Shown one piece after another: positions 7,982-9,570 of a stretch of DNA of 9,570 nt. A program made the position numbers and the translations under genes. Where the stretch lies: contig DORI01000116.1 in NCBI GenBank assembly GCA_003512365.1, forward strand, positions 1 to 9,570, in the 5' to 3' direction. Origin of the DNA: Crocinitomicaceae bacterium. Its GTDB lineage: Bacteria; Bacteroidota; Bacteroidia; Flavobacteriales_D; Crocinitomicaceae. Each line of letters starts with the position of its first letter. Position 1 is the stretch's first letter. The notes under the pieces were generated by a model. That model saw nothing but the letters and a program-made list of their open reading frames with translations, had not been told where the DNA came from and ran no database searches.

Positions 7982-8611
7982 ATGCGTTTTTATTTTTACA
8001 TAATTCTTGAGTTATTATTTACTTCTTGTACGAAGGAAAAGACACCGTTTCAAAGTGAAAAATTTGATATTCAAATAATTTCTGTTGATAGCACAAGGCG
8101 GATTTGTTCAATTGACCATTTGGTATTACATCCTTCTGGTTGTGGAAATGTGCTTAGTCCTACAGATTCATTGGATATAGACTCCCTAGATTTAGATGGA
8201 AACGGATTAATTGAATCATATATTTATGCGAAATCTTGGTACAATTTCATCAGTGCGAGCTATCCTTGTGCAAATTATAATCATTCAATAGTGATTTCTG
8301 GTACAAACACGGATATTCAATTTTCCAAAATTCAACCTTATAATCAAGTTAAATTATTTGAAGAGACGGCATTGGTTGATTCATCAAGTACTTGGGATTA
8401 TAGTGTTGTTTTATCATTATCCGTTCAGCAGGCTCCTTTTTCTTGTTATTTTGATGGGACTCATTACATAGGTTATAGAATGAAAAATATAGAAGGTTAC
8501 TCATATGGCTGGATAAAAGTAAGGTCAGATTCATTTGGAGTAAGATTAGTAGATGCTGCTTTGAATAGAACCTTAGATATGGGAATTCCTGCAGGAAGAA
8601 AAATCAATTAA
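7982..8611 (+). CDS. Predicted small lipoprotein of unknown function
   Basis: I do not recognise this 209-residue protein as a named family. The N-terminus 'MRFYFYIILELLFTSCTKEK' looks like a lipoprotein signal with C16 as the lipidated cysteine, as in many Bacteroidota lipoproteins. The box is imperfect (F at -3) and an acidic E10 interrupts the hydrophobic stretch. After C16 comes 'TKEK', too weak to claim a surface-export signal. Residues 70-78 (D-L-D-G-N-G-L-I-E) resemble a calcium-binding loop of EF-hand/dockerin type. Four further cysteines (42, 54, 96, 155) could form disulfides. The end ('EGYSYGWIKVRSDSFGVRLVDAA') has a beta-rich pattern seen in exported Bacteroidota proteins. It begins 2 bp after the M42 stop, so it is probably the last gene of the plus-strand unit, and its stop touches the stop of the opposing S4 gene. 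Confidence 0.75.
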   Translation: MRFYFYIILELLFTSCTKEKTPFQSEKFDIQIISVDSTRRICSIDHLVLHPSGCGNVLSPTDSLDIDSLDLDGNGLIESYIYAKSWYNFISASYPCANYNHSIVISGTNTDIQFSKIQPYNQVKLFEETALVDSSSTWDYSVVLSLSVQQAPFSCYFDGTHYIGYRMKNIEGYSYGWIKVRSDSFGVRLVDAALNRTLDMGIPAGRKIN

Positions 8612-8821
8612 TCACTTTAGGACAATTGAAATTGAATCAGGAAGTGTAATCACATCGCCTGCAATTAACTTTGCTCTACGTCGCGATTCAACCTGACTAT
8701 TGCGAATCACTTCACCTGAATCTACTATGTGTTTCGCGTGACCTCCTGTTTCAGCAATACCAAGCGCTTTGAGAAGCGCCATCAATTCGATGTAATCCCC
8801 TTCGATTTTAAACTCCTCCAC
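8612..8821 (-). CDS. Small S4-domain RNA-binding protein (YbcJ-like)
   Basis: This 69-residue protein is a single S4 domain: 'IELMALLKALGIAETGGHAKHIVDSGEV' (11-38, key residues L17, G21, G26-G27, A29-K30) and 'VESRRRAKLIAGDVITL' (44-60). Length and layout match E. coli YbcJ (about 70 residues), a stand-alone S4 protein that binds RNA, possibly structured or ribosomal RNA; the exact role is not well settled. The start is GTG at 8821-8819. It is supported by an AAAGGA Shine-Dalgarno 7 bases upstream, and no ATG lies in frame before an upstream stop. It follows folD after a single base and is very likely co-transcribed and translationally coupled. Confidence 0.88.
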   Translation of the reverse strand: MEEFKIEGDYIELMALLKALGIAETGGHAKHIVDSGEVIRNSQVESRRRAKLIAGDVITLPDSISIVLK

Positions 8822-8822
8822 T

Positions 8823-9570
8823 TTATTTTCCTTTAAGTTCCATTGCTTTTAACGTATTCATCATTAACGAAGCTATCGTCATGGGTCCAACACCACCTGG
8901 AACGGGAGAAATATAACTTGTTTTAGGTGCAACATCTTCAAAATTCACATCACCTGCTAAACGCCAACCTTTGATTTTAGTAGCATCATCAATTCGAGTT
9001 GTACCAACATCGATTACTACCGCTCCATCCTTTACCATATCTGAAGTGACGAATCCCGGTTGACCAATTGCAGCAATTAAAATATCTGCATTTCTGCAAA
9101 TTTCAGCAAGATTTTGTGTTCTAGAATGGGTCAATGTGACTGTACAATTTCCTGGTGATTTATTTCTACCTAATAACAGAGAAAGTGGGGTTCCTACAAT
9201 GTTACTTCTTCCAATGATTACACAATTTTTTCCTTCAGTTTTAATGTTGTTTCGTTCCATTAATTCCATGATTCCTGCAGGAGTTGCACAAATAAATCCG
9301 GGAATATCAAGTAACATATTACCTAAATTCATTGGATGAAAACCGTCTACATCTTTTTTAGGATCGATAGCCAAGGTAACTTTTTGTTCGTCAATGTGCG
9401 CTGGCAAAGGCAACTGAACAATAAATCCATCAATACTTTTGTCTTCATTTAAAGCTTGAACTTTTGCAAGTAAGATATCTTCTGGAACAGAATCGTCATA
9501 ACGAATTAATGTACTTTCAAAACCAATTTCTTCGCATGCTTTCACCTTTGCATTCACATAAGTTACGGAG
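8823..9570 (-). CDS. folD: Bifunctional methylenetetrahydrofolate dehydrogenase / methenyltetrahydrofolate cyclohydrolase (N-terminus cut off by window edge)
   Basis: FolD interconverts 5,10-methylene-, 5,10-methenyl- and 10-formyl-tetrahydrofolate with NADP in the cytoplasm, feeding purine, thymidylate and formyl-Met synthesis. The last 248 residues are visible; about 40 N-terminal residues lie beyond the right edge, so the internal GTG at 9557 is not the start. The fragment opens with 'SVTYVNAKVKACEEIGF', carrying the conserved Tyr and catalytic Lys of the YxxxK motif. 'GFIVQLPLP' (with the conserved Gln) and 'KDVDGFHPMN' form the folate site. 'VIIGRSNIVGTPLSLLL' is the nucleotide-binding loop, and 'SPVPGGVGPMTIASL' is the C-terminal family signature. 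It runs to TAA at 8825-8823 in a normal full-length C-terminus ('MELKGK'). The S4 gene follows after one base. Confidence 0.96.
   Translation of the reverse strand, partial: SVTYVNAKVKACEEIGFESTLIRYDDSVPEDILLAKVQALNEDKSIDGFIVQLPLPAHIDEQKVTLAIDPKKDVDGFHPMNLGNMLLDIPGFICATPAGIMELMERNNIKTEGKNCVIIGRSNIVGTPLSLLLGRNKSPGNCTVTLTHSRTQNLAEICRNADILIAAIGQPGFVTSDMVKDGAVVIDVGTTRIDDATKIKGWRLAGDVNFEDVAPKTSYISPVPGGVGPMTIASLMMNTLKAMELKGK
8829..8834 (-). promoter_or_regulatory. Shine-Dalgarno AAAGGA for the S4-domain gene, inside the end of folD
   Basis: On the minus strand AAAGGA is followed by 7 bases and then GTG (8821-8819). It overlaps the last sense codons of folD (stop TAA at 8825-8823). It fixes the GTG start of the S4 gene and suggests re-initiation by ribosomes finishing folD. 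Strong Shine-Dalgarno sites are uncommon in Bacteroidota, so it stands out here. Confidence 0.6.

Noticed and set aside
9136..9339. 67-residue plus-strand frame opposite folD
   Set aside because: Antisense shadow of the FolD nucleotide-binding region.

Overview
The window looks like ordinary chromosomal DNA from a Bacteroidota bacterium, most likely Flavobacteriia or a close relative. Three things support this: AT-rich sequence, a 1193-residue secreted protein ending in a type IX secretion (T9SS) type B / gliding-motility C-terminal domain, and a FolD and M16 peptidase style common in that phylum. A finer placement cannot be made from the sequence alone. Coding density is very high. The only intergenic region of note is the 92-bp divergent gap at 3224-3315, and no stretch over 300 bases lacks a gene. 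I see no tRNA, rRNA, CRISPR array, insertion sequence or clear intrinsic terminator.

Left part (minus strand, read from 3223 down to the left edge): a FabK/nitronate-monooxygenase-type flavoprotein overlaps by 4 bp (ATGA) a catalytic M16 zinc peptidase subunit. After 4 bp comes a second M16-like subunit, truncated by the window edge. The two M16 proteins carry complementary halves of the M16 active site: HxxEH in one and the Arg/Tyr pair in the other. They therefore probably work as a cytoplasmic heterodimer.

Centre to right (plus strand, 3316-8611): a large secreted SBBP beta-propeller/PKD protein with a T9SS sorting domain, an M42-family metallo-aminopeptidase, and a small predicted lipoprotein of unknown function. 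Two-base gaps separate them, so they probably form one transcription unit driven from the 3224-3315 gap. That gap also holds a perfect 14-bp palindrome.

Right edge (minus strand, 9570 down to 8612): folD, whose N-terminal codons lie outside the window, followed after one base by a YbcJ-like S4 RNA-binding protein. The S4 gene starts at GTG and has a clear Shine-Dalgarno sequence inside the end of folD. Its stop codon directly abuts the stop codon of the convergent lipoprotein gene, with no intergenic base.

Most of the content is recognisable housekeeping or accessory function. I found no convincing new defence or mobile system. The best leads are the split M16 pair coupled to a flavoprotein, and the unexplained lipoprotein at the end of the adhesin-peptidase unit.
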